Shown here one piece after another: positions 27,001-38,455 of a stretch of 64,000 bases of DNA. The stretch lies in NCBI RefSeq assembly GCF_040054535.1, contig NC_090780.1:13523501-13587500 (forward strand), in the 5' to 3' direction. This DNA comes from Antennarius striatus. Its lineage: Eukaryota > Chordata > Actinopteri > Lophiiformes > Antennariidae. How positions within the stretch are numbered: position 1 is the first letter of the stretch; each line of letters begins with the position of its first letter. The translations under genes and the position numbers were made by a program. Below the pieces are notes generated by a model, which worked only from the letters and a program-made list of their open reading frames with translations, searched no databases and had not been told where the DNA came from.

Positions 27001-30000
27001 AACTGTGATAGGAAGATCATAAATCTTCTTCTTCTTCTTCTTGATAGGAAGCTCATAAATAAAATTTTGAATAATAGACTGATGCACATTTTACCAAGTT
27101 TAAGTGATTATGACCAAGCAGGGTTTATTCAAACTACAGATTTAAGAACTAACATCAGAGCATACCTCTCCCTTACTCAATATGCATAGAAACACAGAAC
27201 TGACTTAACTTTAATGGCATGTGGATGTGGAGAAGGCTTTTGATAGAATAGAATGGGCCTACTTGTTTAAGGTATTAGTAGTATACACATTTCCTATTTG
27301 TTTTATAAATATGATCAGAACATAGTACGGGGCTTCTAAAGCACACATATACAGTATATATACTGTACGTATGTAATTCAAAACCTGTCTCACTATCTAA
27401 AGGTACTGCCCAAGGCTGTCCTCTCATCATTATTGTTTGCATTAGATATTGAACCTTTGGCTCAAAAAGTTAGAGACAGATCGAATAAGAAGTACAGTAT
27501 TGACATAGGAAAGAAACTAGTTAAATTAAGCTTATTTGCAGATGATTTATTACTTTATTTAAATAAAGCAGGGTCTTCAATCCCACACAAAATGAAAATA
27601 ATCACAAGCTTTTCAGAGTTATCAGGTTACAAAATAAACCTTGCAAAAACAGAATTGTACATTATAGACTCTTGCAAAAAGGACTTGCTGAAGTTTGCAG
27701 TATTTCTGATACAAATTTTTTTTTTGTAATTTACATTAGCCATGACCCAGTTATACAAAGATAAATTTCTTCCAACCCCTGCACATGACAACAATGACAA
27801 AACAAAGACTGCAAACAAAACTGTTTGAATTAATGTGTATTGAATTCTTAATTGAAATACAAGGCTTACGTGGTAGCAACCTGTGTTATTGTTGTGTGAT
27901 CTGCACTTAATGTTGTTCAGATTCGTGATCTGTCATGAGGTCTCCTATAGAGTTTCTTGACAAGCTGATGCTGTTAAAAACTTGTGTCTGGGGCAAACCA
28001 CTCACATGCCTTTAGCATACACTACTTCACAAAATGAAAAGCACTTTGAAAATTTCTGTAACCATATGAAAGCTAAAGAAATGAGCGCTGCTCCTGGCAA
28101 TGCTGATATTGAGAAGCTTCAGTGTGCAGGTAACAGACATACTTCTTGGGACATGTAGTTTATGGACACCCTACTTCCATAAAGAAGCGTCGACAAAATT
28201 AGACTCTTTGAAGACTTGTGGGTCATATAAAATATGGAGGATTTGGCTCGCAGGCCTTTAGTTTGACATATGTTCCTTATAACAAACTAAAAAACTTTTT
28301 TTTAAAAGAACATGGGTCTGGTAGCTTATGTCACACATTAATTGAGGTGATAAAATGTTATTTTTAGATTTCAACACAATGTCTAGACTGTATGGCTAAT
28401 AAAGATATCATGATGTGTTTTGTTGAGATTCAAGGGAAGCAAGAAATTGCCAAGCAAATGTTTGACTCTGAAAGGGCATGTTCAGACTGGTCACTACACC
28501 AGTATTTGGAAATGTCAGAGGATGGTAAAATATTCTCATTCCTCTTAAATGTGTCTTAAATACCACTGATTTCACATTTCACAGGTAGAAAGGCTTTTTA
28601 TAAGTAGAAGACAAAAACACAAGGTTAAACTCTCTGTCAGACAGACACACACACATAATGCCTAGATGAGCATGTTGCATGTGGGTTAGGGCTATAGTTA
28701 GGGTATGGGTTAGGGTTAGGTTGTGGTTTAGTGTTAGGGCTAGAATTAGTTTTAGGTAAGTGGCTGCTCACTCATACTCTTTATTCTATGAACTTGAAGT
28801 CAGTGCTTGACTAATTCAGAGACGTTAAATCTTTTTTCATAAGGTTAAGCTCATCTCTCTTTACTTTAGACTATCACTGAATGTTAGGATCAAAAGAAGA
28901 TTTCTGATAGTATGGCAGTATGGCATTTTCACAGTTTAAAGATTACTGTACATATATTTTGCAGTAGTAGTGATATATAACTAATAACTAGTAAAAGGGC
29001 AGTTCAGTGGTTTCCAATCACTATGTTGTGTTTCAAAACATGTGGACCAAAAAATGCAGGATAACAGTTAACAAATACTGTTTTTTAAGAATATGATGTA
29101 ATAAAGAATGATGACCATAGGCAATGAATGGCAGATTAGGTTGAGAGTGAGACAGGCAGCAGGCAGATATCTTCACATCTGACACCAAATGACTCACAAA
29201 CAGACCAACTTTCAGGGGAGGCAGGGAGATGGAGGTGCTGCAGCACAAGAGAAGGTAACAAAAAGGCAAACAAACAGGATAAAATAAATCTCCAAATATA
29301 GGTAAACCACACCCTAGAAATCACACACACAGGCACAGAGGCAGCAAAGACATGGGGAGCAGTGGGGGACAGAGAAATGAGGGAGAGGGAATAAAGAAAC
29401 TTAAAAAGTTGAATTTGTTTGAATTTGTTTGAATTCCATTAATCAACCCCTTCTTGACAAATGATCAATTCTTATTATTCACACACACGTGACTATCGTA
29501 GCCTTCCAGGGGTCATTTGCATAGAACCCTTTTGTTCAGGCTCAAGAACTGTCACTAGAGACAATGTGAGAATAGCAAAGTGCAAATAGTCAGAGAGAAA
29601 GATTACTATTTATAAAGAAGAGTTAAATACAGGGTATAAACCAATCGCATTAATCTGAATCTCATTAGCCAAATGTCAGTTGGTGGTGGACTTGGCGAAT
29701 TGTAAATGTCAGGTCTCCCTGGCAGATTACTTGTCAGTGAATGCGTAAGGGGCGTTTCATCTCCTTTCTGTTCCAATGTGTGTTTTAGCAAGAATAGTCT
29801 TTGTTTAGATTATCACCATCAGAAAATACTTTTCGAGTGTTTTTACTCCGCCTCACAGCTCCAAGGTTCCGGGTTCGATTCCTTTCTGTGCATAGTTTGC
29901 ATGTTCTCCCCATGTCTGCGTGGGCTCTCCAGCTTCCTGTCACCTGAGGTGAATTGGTCATTCTAAATTGCTCAAAGGTGTGAGTGTGTGTGTGAGTGGT

Positions 30001-33000
30001 TGCTAATTTTTGTGTGGCTCTGTGGTGCACTGGCGATGCACTCGGAGTGCCCTCCGCCTCTTGCCTGTAAGGCATCTGTGATAGGCTCCAGCAATCCGAC
30101 TTGCAAAAGCGGTAGAAGCGGATCAAATGAATGAATGAATGAATAAATGGATGGATGAACGGATGAATGAATGAATTTTTCTCTTAAGTAACTATTTTCC
30201 AGGACTGTAAATACCTCCAGCAGTAATCATACAGTTGGAAATGGAATAATTAAAATTTAAAAATGAACAGCCGGTGAGTGGAAACCAGACTACAGTGTGC
30301 CCTTGTTCTTTGTGGTGAATGCGTTTCAGGAACCACACGTGATTAAGGTATCTGCGATTGAGCGACGAACTATTTATCTTATTATTTAAGATCATTTAAA
30401 TGTTTATGAACCCTCCCTTCCCATGGGCTCACCACCTGGGAGGGGCCATAGAGCTTGGGTGCATTGTGAGCTGGGTGGTGGCCAAAGGCGGGGACCTTGG
30501 CGATCCGATCCCCGGCTACAGAAGCTGGCTCTTGGGATGTGGAATGTCATCTCTCTGGCAGGAAAGGAGCCCGAGTTGGTGTGTGAGGTTGAGAAGTTCA
30601 GACTAGATATAGTCGTACTCACATCCACACACAGCTTGGGCTCTGGTACCAGTCCTCTCGAGAGGGGTTGGACACTCTGGAGTTGCCCATGGTGAGAGAC
30701 GCCGAGCAGGTGTGGGTATAGTTATGGCCCCCCGGCTTGGCACCTGTACATTGGGGTTCACCCCGGTGGACGAGAGGGTAGCCTCCCTCCGCCTTCGGGT
30801 GGGGGGATGGGTCCTGACTGTTGTTTGTGCTTATGCACCAAACAGCAGTGAAGAGTAACCGCCCTTTTTGGAGTCCTTGGGGGGGGGGTGCTGGAGAGCG
30901 CTCCCAGCAGGGACTCCATCGTTCTGCTGGGGGACTTCAATGCTCATGTGGGCAATGACAGTGAGACCTGGAAGGGCGTGATTGGGAGGAACAGCCCCCC
31001 CGATCAGAACCTGAGTGGTGTTCTGTTATTGGACTTCTGTGCTCGTCACGGACTGTCCATGACGAACACCATGTTCAGACATAAGGGTGTCTATAAGTGC
31101 ACTTGGCACCAGGACACCCTAGGCCGCAGTTCAATGATGGACATTATGGTCATGTCATCAGACTTGCGGCTGCATGTCTTGGACACTCGGGTGAAGAGAG
31201 GGGCGGAGCTGTCGACCGATCACCACCTGGTGGTGTGTTGGCTCCGATGGTGGGGGAAGATGCCGGTCCGACCTGGCAGACCCAAACGTATTGTGAGGGT
31301 CTGCTGGGAACACCTGGCGGAATTCCTAGTCAGAAGGAGTTTCAACTCCCACCTACGGCAGAACTTCACCCACGTCCCGGGGGAGGCGGGGGACATTCAG
31401 TGTGAGTGGACCATGTTCCGCACCTCCATTGTCGAGGCAGCCGACCACAGGTGTGGCCGTAAGGTGGTCGGTGCCTGTCGTGGCGGCAACCCCAGAACCC
31501 GTTGGTGGACATCGGCAGCAAGGGACGCCGTCAAACTGAAGAAGGAGTCCTATCGGGCCTTTTTGGCCTGTGGGACGACTTCCAGATGGCCTCGAGGAAA
31601 TTCTGATCCACCATCAGAAGTCTCAGGAGGGGGAAGCAGTGCAGCATCAACACTGTGTATAGTGGGGATGGGGCGCTGCTGACCTCAACTCGGGACATTG
31701 TGACTCGGTGGAGAGAATAGTTCGAAGACCTCCTCAATTCCGGCGACACGCCTTCCCATGAGGAAGCAGAGTCTGGTTTCTCTGAGACGGGCTCTACTAT
31801 CTCTGGGGTTGAGGATGAGATCCTGCCCCAAGTGGAGGAGTTCAAGTATCTCGGGGTCTCATTCACGAGTGAGGGTACGATGGAACGGGAGATCGACAGG
31901 CAGATCGGTGCAGCATCTGCAGTGATGCATACTCTGTATCGGTCCGTCATGGTGAAGAAGGAACTGAGCCGAAAGGCAAAGCTCTGGATATAGTGGTCGA
32001 TCTACATTCCTGCCCTCACCCATAGTCACGAGCTGTGGGTCGTGACTGAAAGCACGAGATCCCAACCGGCCGAAATGAGTTTCCTCCGCAGGGTGGAACA
32101 TGTAAACAAACATGTAGGCAACAACATAACTTTTTTTTTTTAATCAATTGTGCTTATGTGTGTGTTAAAGTTTGTATGTGTAAATAATTCTCTGAGACTT
32201 TAAAAATAACCCACTCACTGTTGCTAATTAAATGGTGAACAAGCTAAACTGTAGGTTCATATGTATGTAAATCTGATTATGATGAAATCAGTGCTTCACC
32301 AACCATGAATCTCACTGCACGTCACCGGTAGTACTAAAACATATGACACGTCAGTTTTTTGTTACTGCCATCACTGTCCATATTTTTATGAGTTAATGAG
32401 TAGTTTTGCTAATGAGTTCAGTCAAAGAATGAATTAAACTCATATCTTAAGGTATTACTATGGTCAGTGATGCCAACATGCCAACATGTTAGAACATTTT
32501 CAAGTGAATTAAGGAGATAAGGAGACCAGAAATAAAATCCTTATAACATCCTTTAATAACATGTTGGATTCTCCACATCACTAGCATCCCAGATCAACCA
32601 CATCACTAGCATGGCTAGAAAGCATTCACTGAACACCACAGATACAACAACCCGCATACATGCATTGGAATTATGAAGTCTTTTTTCAGTGTATGCAATG
32701 AATATTACAGTATTTAAACCTATAACACCTTTACTTAACTATGACAAAACACCATTTAATTTTTCTTTTCACAGTCTCTTTTAAATTCCCTCTTACTGTC
32801 TCATATTCTGCAGCCATGCCGTTCATCATCTCCATGCTGCTGGCTAGCCTCAACAGCTGCTGTAACCCCTGGATCTACATGTGCTTTGCCGGACATCTGT
32901 TCCAGGATCTTAGGCAGAACTTTCTGTGCTGCTCCACTCGTTACCTCAAATCCTCCAAATGCCGCTGTGAGCGTGACTTTGACTCCAGTCACAAGAGCAT

Positions 33001-33067
33001 CTCCTCAACCTTTGCTGTTAAAAGCACGAGCAGTCAGAGAAGCATCACACAGACTTCTACAACATAA
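17612..33067 (+). CDS. oxtr: Oxytocin/isotocin receptor (class A GPCR), two coding exons
   Basis: Plasma-membrane receptor for the fish oxytocin homologue isotocin; the family signals mainly through Gq. Coding exons are 17612-18539 (928 nt) and 32814-33067 (254 nt); spliced they give 393 codons plus stop, close to human OXTR (389). Visible features: four N-glycosylation sequons at N14, N19, N24 and N30; TM1 N60; TM2 D88; ECL1 C115 pairing with ECL2 C193; the DRC motif (139-141) typical of vasopressin/oxytocin receptors in place of DRY; CWTP in TM6 (289-292); NPWIY in TM7 (327-331); a Cys pair after helix 8; and a Ser/Thr-rich tail ending near [10 protein letters not shown]. The intron falls between TM6 and TM7 in phase 1 (GAG G|gtacgt ... 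ctgcag|CC ATG), the position known for OXTR. The start ATG is the one giving the usual short N-terminus. It lies tail to tail with cav3, as in human. The vasopressin receptors are the only close alternative; the N-terminal stretch [14 protein letters not shown] favours oxtr. Confidence 0.96.
20383..20450. repeat. GT-rich microsatellite
   Basis: Interrupted (GT)n with GC variants inside the oxtr intron; a GGAT tetranucleotide patch lies nearby at about 20024-20055. Confidence 0.85.
21190..21505 (-). mobile_element. tRNA-derived SINE, same family as 10946-11299, reverse orientation
   Basis: Reverse complement of the SINE body: gagcctatcccagctggctt, gggcgtgaggc, acccacgcagaca and gcgggactcgaatccgcaac (the B box side). 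It lies antisense in the oxtr intron. The A-box end is degenerate. Confidence 0.8.
21948..21993. repeat. Short palindrome
   Basis: attgtatagct and agctatacaat form inverted arms around tacatgctatagctatatgc-like sequence that is itself partly palindromic. It could extrude as a hairpin; function unknown. Confidence 0.6.
22660..22830 (-). mobile_element. LINE RT fragment, same family as copies A-C
   Basis: The minus strand encodes [27 protein letters not shown] and ILEGA, matching the RT finger region of this LINE family. This is the part missing from copies A-C. It is short and broken. Confidence 0.7.
23340..23800 (+). mobile_element. 3' end of an unrelated LINE
   Basis: Contains the tail gaacctcctggttaaataaa followed by gttagataaaaaataaa, a 3' end common to a vertebrate LINE group. 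It is preceded by a degenerate stretch resembling the RT C-terminus. Coding frames are broken. Confidence 0.6.
23965..24013. repeat. (GT)n microsatellite
   Basis: About 24 uninterrupted dinucleotide units in the oxtr intron. A GATGA-rich patch follows at 24944-24978. Confidence 0.95.
26230..27730 (+). mobile_element. L1-clade LINE remnant (ORF1 C-terminus and RT pieces)
   Basis: About 26370-26600 reads as an L1 ORF1p C-terminal domain ([28 protein letters not shown]). About 26790-27730 reads as L1-type RT with several stops and shifts: [52 protein letters not shown] and [12 protein letters not shown]. The polymerase FADD is kept but the frame is broken, and no endonuclease domain was seen. 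It lies sense in the oxtr intron. Confidence 0.75.
28683..28742. repeat. Interstitial telomere-like patch (degenerate TTAGGG)
   Basis: Several ttaggg and near matches (gggttagggc, atgggttagggttagg, gtgttagggc) in about 60 bases. Smaller patches occur near 1798-1812 and 49634-49648. Confidence 0.7.
29845..30175 (+). mobile_element. 5'-truncated SINE with (AATG)n tail
   Basis: Starts near the B box (ccgggttcgattcc), continues with tgcatgttctccccatgtct and the conserved body, then ends in aatgaatgaatg units. The A box is missing or degenerate. Confidence 0.75.
30404..32098 (+). mobile_element. LINE copy C: internally deleted RTE-like LINE in oxtr intron
   Basis: Sense-strand relative of copies A and B. 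Endonuclease pieces: [19 protein letters not shown] (30423-30695); then, after a shift, [32 protein letters not shown] and [19 protein letters not shown] (30888-31400); then [20 protein letters not shown]. After the linker [12 protein letters not shown] the frame jumps directly to [15 protein letters not shown] and ends at EMSFLRRVE, so the RT core is deleted. No tail or target-site duplication was identified. Transcribed with the host intron if that intron is read. Confidence 0.85.
32814..33067 (+). CDS. oxtr: oxtr coding exon 2 (TM7 and C-terminal tail)
   Basis: The exon starts after a strong pyrimidine tract and ctgcag. Its first two bases complete Ala310, giving [16 protein letters not shown], then the TM7 NPWIY motif, a Cys pair and a Ser/Thr-rich tail. 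The stop is TAA at 33065-33067. The exon is phase-compatible with exon 1. Confidence 0.93.
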
Positions 33068-33691
33068 GCAGTCTCCACCATTGCCTTTTTCCAGCTACCC
33101 CCCACCCTCCCTGCTTCTCCTCATGCAGACTAGTCTCACTGGTCAGATGTAAAAAAAAAAAAAAAGGAGAGCGTTTAATTATTTTATTTAAAATACTTGA
33201 TGATGTAAAGTGGAAATTGAATTGTAAAGTCTCAAAACATACAAAGATGTAGATTCTTTTTCACACTGGTGCGAATATGTGAATTTATTCCTGGGAGGGG
33301 TCAGGACCCAGGTGTAATATTGTTAAAGGTGTTGTTATTTTAACTCGTTATTGTTTGGGCGATTTGCATTTTTGTTTCTTTGTTGGTTTTCGTTTGTTTT
33401 TTATTATTAATATACAGTACAATATGTATTAACATACTGTATTTGTAGAGAAACAAAATGAAAAGCAATTTGTTAAGCTGTATTAGTCAACCATACTATT
33501 TATAGAGTTGTCCTCCACAGTTGAAGCGTATGAACCTTATTTGTCTCTTATTATAAATTTTCTCATATGATATACAGTAAATACTGTATTATAAATATCG
33601 TGCGGTGTTGCTCACTTTATTATGTTTGCTATGTTTAGAAATTATGTGAGCTGTTACTTATGATATAGTTTAAAAAAAGGTATCATAAAAT
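33068..33691 (+). other. oxtr 3'UTR and downstream spacer
   Basis: AT-rich sequence with a poly-A run at about 33150 and no other gene. The oxtr 3'UTR must lie here, but no single convincing poly(A) signal could be chosen. Confidence 0.5.
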
Positions 33692-35532
33692 GTGATGAAC
33701 ATTTTTAATCTTCTTCTCCTTTTGGCTTTTCCCTTCAGAGACCGACACAGCAAATCTGTTGCCTCCGTCTAACCCTGTCTTCTGAATCCTACTCTCTCAC
33801 ACCAACTACCTTCATGTCCTCTTTCACTACATCCATAAACCCCCTCTTTGGTCTTCCTCTAGGCCTCCTGCCTGGCAGTTCAAAACTCATCCGTCCACCA
33901 CTAATTCACTATCTCTCCTCTGGACATGTCCAAACCATCTCAGTCTGGCCTCTGACTTTATCTCCAAAACCTCTAACATGTGCTGTCCCTCTGATGTATT
34001 CATTCCTGATTCTATCCTTCCTGGTCACTCCCAAAGAGAACCTCAGCATCTTCATCTCTGCTACCTCCAGCTCTGTCTCCTGTCTTTTCCTCAGTGATAC
34101 TGTCTCTAGACCAAACAACATCGCTGGTCTCACTGCAGTTTTGTACACCTTTCCTTTCATTTTAGCTGAAACTCTTCTATCATACATCACAACTGACTTT
34201 TCTCCACCCATTCCATCCTGCCTGTACACGCTTCTTCACCCCTTTTCCACACTCGTCATTGCTCTGGACTGTTGACCCTAAGTACTTAAAATCCTTCACC
34301 TTCTTGATCTCTTCTCCCTGTAACCTCACTCTTCCACTTGGTTCCCTCTCATTCACACATGTACTCTGTCTTACTGCGGCCAACCTTCATTTCTCTCTTT
34401 TCCAGGACAAACCTCCACCTCTCTAGCTTCTCCTCCACCTCTTCCCTTCTCTCACTACAGATCACAATGTCATCTGCAAACATCATAGTCCATGATTCCT
34501 GTCTAACCTCGTTTGTCAGCCTGTCCGTCACCATAGCGAACAAGAAGGGGCTCAGAGCTGATCCCTGATGCAGTCCCACCTCCACCTTGAACTCCTCTGT
34601 CACACCTACAGCACATCTCACCACTGTCTTACAGTCCTCATACATGTCCTGCACCGCTCTCACATACTTCTCTGCCACTCCAGACTTCCTCATGCCATAC
34701 CACAGTTCCTCTCTGGGCACCCTGTCATAAGCTTTCTCCAGATCTACAAAAACACAATGCAGCTCTGTCAGGCCTTCTCTGTACTTCTCTATCAACATTG
34801 TCAAATCAAATACTGCATCTGTAGTACTCTTTTTTGGCATGAAACCATACTGCTGCTCACAAATGCTCACTTCTGCCCTAAGTCTAGATTCAACTACTCA
34901 GTCCTATAACTTCATTGCATCTTCTCACTATCTAAGATCCTGTTGAACAACCCAATCAGAAACTCTACTGCAACCTCTCCTAGACACTTCCACACCTCCA
35001 CAGGCATATCATCAGGACAGAGTGCCTTTTCCACTCCTCTTCAATGCCCTCCTCACTCTATCCTGACTAATCTTTGCTACTTCCTGGTCCACAACAACCA
35101 CCTCTTCTAGTCTGTGTTTGCTCTCATTTTCCTCGTTCATCAACTTTTCAAAGTACTCTTTCCATCTTCCCATCACACTACTGGCACCTGTCAATAGACT
35201 TCCATCCCTATCCTTAATCACCCTAACCTGCTGCACGTCCTTCCCATCTCTGTCTCTCTGTCTTGCCAACCTGTATAGATCAGTCTCTCCCTCCTTACTG
35301 TCCAACCTAGCATACAAGTCATCATAAGCTCCTTGTTTGGCCTTTGCTACCTCTACTTTCACCTTACCCTGCATCTCCCTGTACTCCTGTCTACTCTCCT
35401 CAGTCTTCTCAGTACATTCCTGTACCTCCTCATTCCACCACCAAGTCTCCTTATCTACTTTCCTTCCCTATGACACACCAAGTACTCTCCTACCTGTCTC
35501 CCTGATCACATTAACTGTAGTGATGAACATTT
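33692..35532 (-). mobile_element. 5'-truncated RTE-type LINE with 13-bp target-site duplication
   Basis: A second LINE family on the minus strand. 35012-35374 encodes the linker before the RT (VMGRWKEYFEKLMNEENE). 34349-34870 is an uninterrupted RT core (FVDLEKAYDRVPREELWYGM, VGLHQGSALSPFLFAMVTD, WTMMFADDIVIC). 34180-34383 and 33909-34229 hold the C-terminal part (VKDFKYLGSTVQ; RMLRF-like core, DRIRNEYIRGTA). The endonuclease is absent, as expected for 5' truncation. gtgatgaacattt occurs at 33692-33704 and 35520-35532, exactly flanking the element. Frames are only mildly broken, so it is fairly young. Confidence 0.9.
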
Positions 35533-38113
35533 GTAATGAGAAACTAAAAAATGAATACATAAATAAATTTAGAATAAAAGAACCTAAAATAAACACAAGG
35601 ATGATTTTTTTTACACCTAGCTGATGCTCATTAGAGCTTTGGCCCTTAATGAACTGAAGACTTGTGTGACACAGTTGCTTGAAATGTATGGTTGGGATGT
35701 TTGCCCGAGCAGATGCAGTTACATCAGAGGTTTCTGTAAATGTTTGGCAACACATAGAAATGTTTGCTGTTGTATTCACCTCAGTCCCAAAAGTTGGTTT
35801 GAGCTCTGATTATTGTGCAAAACAGTAGACATATCTTTAAGCTAAGCTGAAAAAACAGCTAAGAAAGCCTTGATGACTGATCAAGGGTCTGCTGCCTCCA
35901 CCTGTAAGCTGGGATAGGCTGCAGTATAAACCTGTGACCTGGATCCACATAAGAGGATAAAGACAAGAGGATTGTTGTTTGTTTCGTCTTCAAGAAAATG
36001 AATGAATGAATGAATGAATGAATGAATGAATGAATGAATGAATGAATGAATGAATGACTGAATGAATGGCTGAGTGAGTGAGTGAATGAATGAATGGTAA
36101 ATCTACCAAAGGGATTACTTAAGGTATACTCTATGTTCTTTGTTGTGGAGTGGCACTAAAGAACTGTTTAGTTGTTTGTGTTTGTACAATATTTGTGTAT
36201 GCTTTAAGCATATTAAACAAGATATGTACTGCTGTTTCACAGCACTTCAATTAGTTTTGCAAATAATATTTATCAAAAAAGAGTGATCACCTGCGTAGTT
36301 AGAAAATTATTATGTGATGTACAACTTTGTGAAGTTTATATGTTCAGTTTTAGTTGAAACCCTAAGAAATATTTCATATTTAGTGAACTTTCACTTATAA
36401 TGTGACAAAGGACAACAAAGAAAAACAACACGTTTTATTACAACTGCATTAACTGCATAGGGGTTGCTTTAATGTTATCATCATGTGGATTACAGGATGG
36501 ATTTATGAAGCACCAAAATTATGCATTTTTATATTTGACTTAAATCAGTGTATGTGCTATATATTTTAATTGACGTTGTTTTCCTTGAAGTCCTGAAATG
36601 ATTTGATGTGACATTTGACATAACAAGCAGTGTAAAATATTACATCAGCAGACATCATGTAAAACAGCGAGTCTTCTTAAAACAACATTTGAAACTAAAA
36701 ACATTTTTGCTGTGAAGTTTACCAAGAACTTTTACATACATAAAGGTGTGGGCACTTTATGTATACCTGTACATTATGTCTGCAATTGTACAGGTTCAAT
36801 TCAAAATTTACAGAATCAAAAACAGAAATAAATGCATAAATAAAAGCATGAAATCTGTATTTGTGGATAATTTGTTATCTTTGGGTTTCACTAAATATTT
36901 AATGTATTCTATACTGTATATTCATGGAACTCAAAGTTTTTTTTAATAATTCCCTTTGCTGATTTATTAAACTGATGTAATTCTTTAGTCTGACCTTTGC
37001 TTTACTTCTCATACACACCCTAACTTTGAGGTTTACAGCATAATAAAGGGCTTGAAATACTCCGAAAGAAAGATACATGCTGAGATTAAGAGACTCAGAC
37101 ACTGAGCACACAAACAGCTACTGAGGTTATCAAAAGCATCACTGAAACATGGTTACGGTGTTTGATTATTATAAAAAACAAATTTATTATCTCACATGGA
37201 TGTTTTGGGATGTTGGATATAATATTTTTCCAAACACTGAACCAGAAAGACTTATTAAAAGTAAATGTTTCTCCCATAGTAAAGCGTTTTTAAATTAGTT
37301 TTGGCTCATGATCTATAATTTGCTGCAAGTGTACAAGAGCAACAACATGCACTTTTTCTGCAGAATCAAAATAATGGGTCTCTGACAGAGATTTTTAATT
37401 TGCATCAGTATTTAGGTCCATACTTATTTGCACATAATTGACTAAAATATACATACAAGTCTGTGTGGCTCCAGAATTATTTTTTTTACACTCGCAAGTC
37501 TGCAGAATGTCTTTTAGTCCCCATAGTGTCATCATAGATGAAATAGGAAATATCAGAATACATATTAATTATACAGAGAAAACATTCTAAATTAGTTTCT
37601 TTTCAACAGAGAATCTCTATTAATCTTACATATATAATTGCCAAATTCAATTAAATAAGCATAAAAGCGAATTATGCCACACACAACACATTTATATAAC
37701 TGTAAAGAAAGGCCAAATGTAAAGCATGCAGGCAGCATTGTCCACAGGTACAGTATTGGGAGGTGAATTCATTTCATTTTGTGTGAATTATTTGCTTTTT
37801 ATGATGCAAATGAATGCGGCCAGAGAGATCCTTCTTCAGTAGCCCTCTGCTTCCTGTGTGAAGGAGCACTGTGGGCTGCAGGAGTGCCAGAGCTGTCACA
37901 GAACCACGCTGCCTGCTGCAGCTGTCACAGAGCTTCTGGTGGCAAAACGGATATGGGGCATGCCAACACTCAGAGGAGTGAGCATGAGGGTGGAGAAATG
38001 TGACGTGAGGAGACAAGAAAGTATCGAGGAGTAAGCAGGATGCCAAGACTGATCTTCTACTGTAAAAAAGGTTAATGCACTTCATCTGATCATTCTATAA
38101 ACACTGAGAGTAC
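35533..38113. other. Spacer between oxtr and cav3 3' ends
   Basis: No gene. About 35880-35990 resembles the 3' part of the SINE family (gctgggataggctgcag, ggataaagac), followed by an (AATG)n tract at 35996-36096. The rest is AT-rich and presumably includes the cav3 3'UTR next to 38113. Confidence 0.5.
35996..36096. repeat. (AATG)n microsatellite, probably a SINE tail
   Basis: About 15 pure aatg units, then degenerate gactg/gagtg units. Confidence 0.9.
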
Positions 38114-38455
38114 TTAGACTTCTTTGCGCAGTGCGACGCGCACGCTGCTGAAGATCTTGCCGAGGGATTCGAAGAGGGGATCGCAGAATGTCTGGATGCA
38201 GAGAGAGTAGATGCGGCTGATGCACTGTGACTCAATCAGACAGCTCTTGATGCAGGGAACCACAGCCCAGATATGGCAGAAGGAGATGCATGCAAACAGG
38301 AAACCCCAGAGCAGAGCGACAGGGATACCGAAGACCGCAGACAAGATCCGGTAGCACCAGTACTTGGACACAGTGAAGGTGGTGTAGCTGAGCTTCCAAA
38401 CCCCATCCAGACTGTGCGTACCATCAGGCTCTGCAATGACGTCCTCAAACTCCAC
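38114..38455 (-). CDS. cav3: cav3 coding exon 2
   Basis: Begins with GTG (Val40) directly after the acceptor ttag, not with a start codon, and carries the signature, scaffolding domain, membrane hairpin and C-terminus. It ends with GTC TAA at 38114-38119. Confidence 0.94.
   Translation of the reverse strand: MEFEDVIAEPDGTHSLDGVWKLSYTTFTVSKYWCYRILSAVFGIPVALLWGFLFACISFCHIWAVVPCIKSCLIESQCISRIYSLCIQTFCDPLFESLGKIFSSVRVALRKEV

Larger units (their letters stand above)
18540..32813 (+). other. oxtr: oxtr intron 1 (14.3 kb), packed with repeat remnants
   Basis: GT-AG intron in phase 1. It contains a SINE (about 21190-21505), a small palindrome (21948-21993), a LINE fragment (about 22660-22830), a LINE 3' end (about 23340-23800), GT and GATGA microsatellites, an L1-like remnant (about 26230-27730), an interstitial telomere-like patch (28683-28742), a second SINE (about 29845-30175) and an internally deleted LINE (30404-32098). 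No further host exon was recognised in it. Stretches 18.6-21.1 kb, 24.1-25.9 kb and 27.8-29.8 kb look like plain AT-rich spacer. Confidence 0.8.

Noticed and set aside
34338-35624. Plus-strand Ser/Leu-rich frames
   Set aside because: Antisense of the RTE reverse transcriptase.
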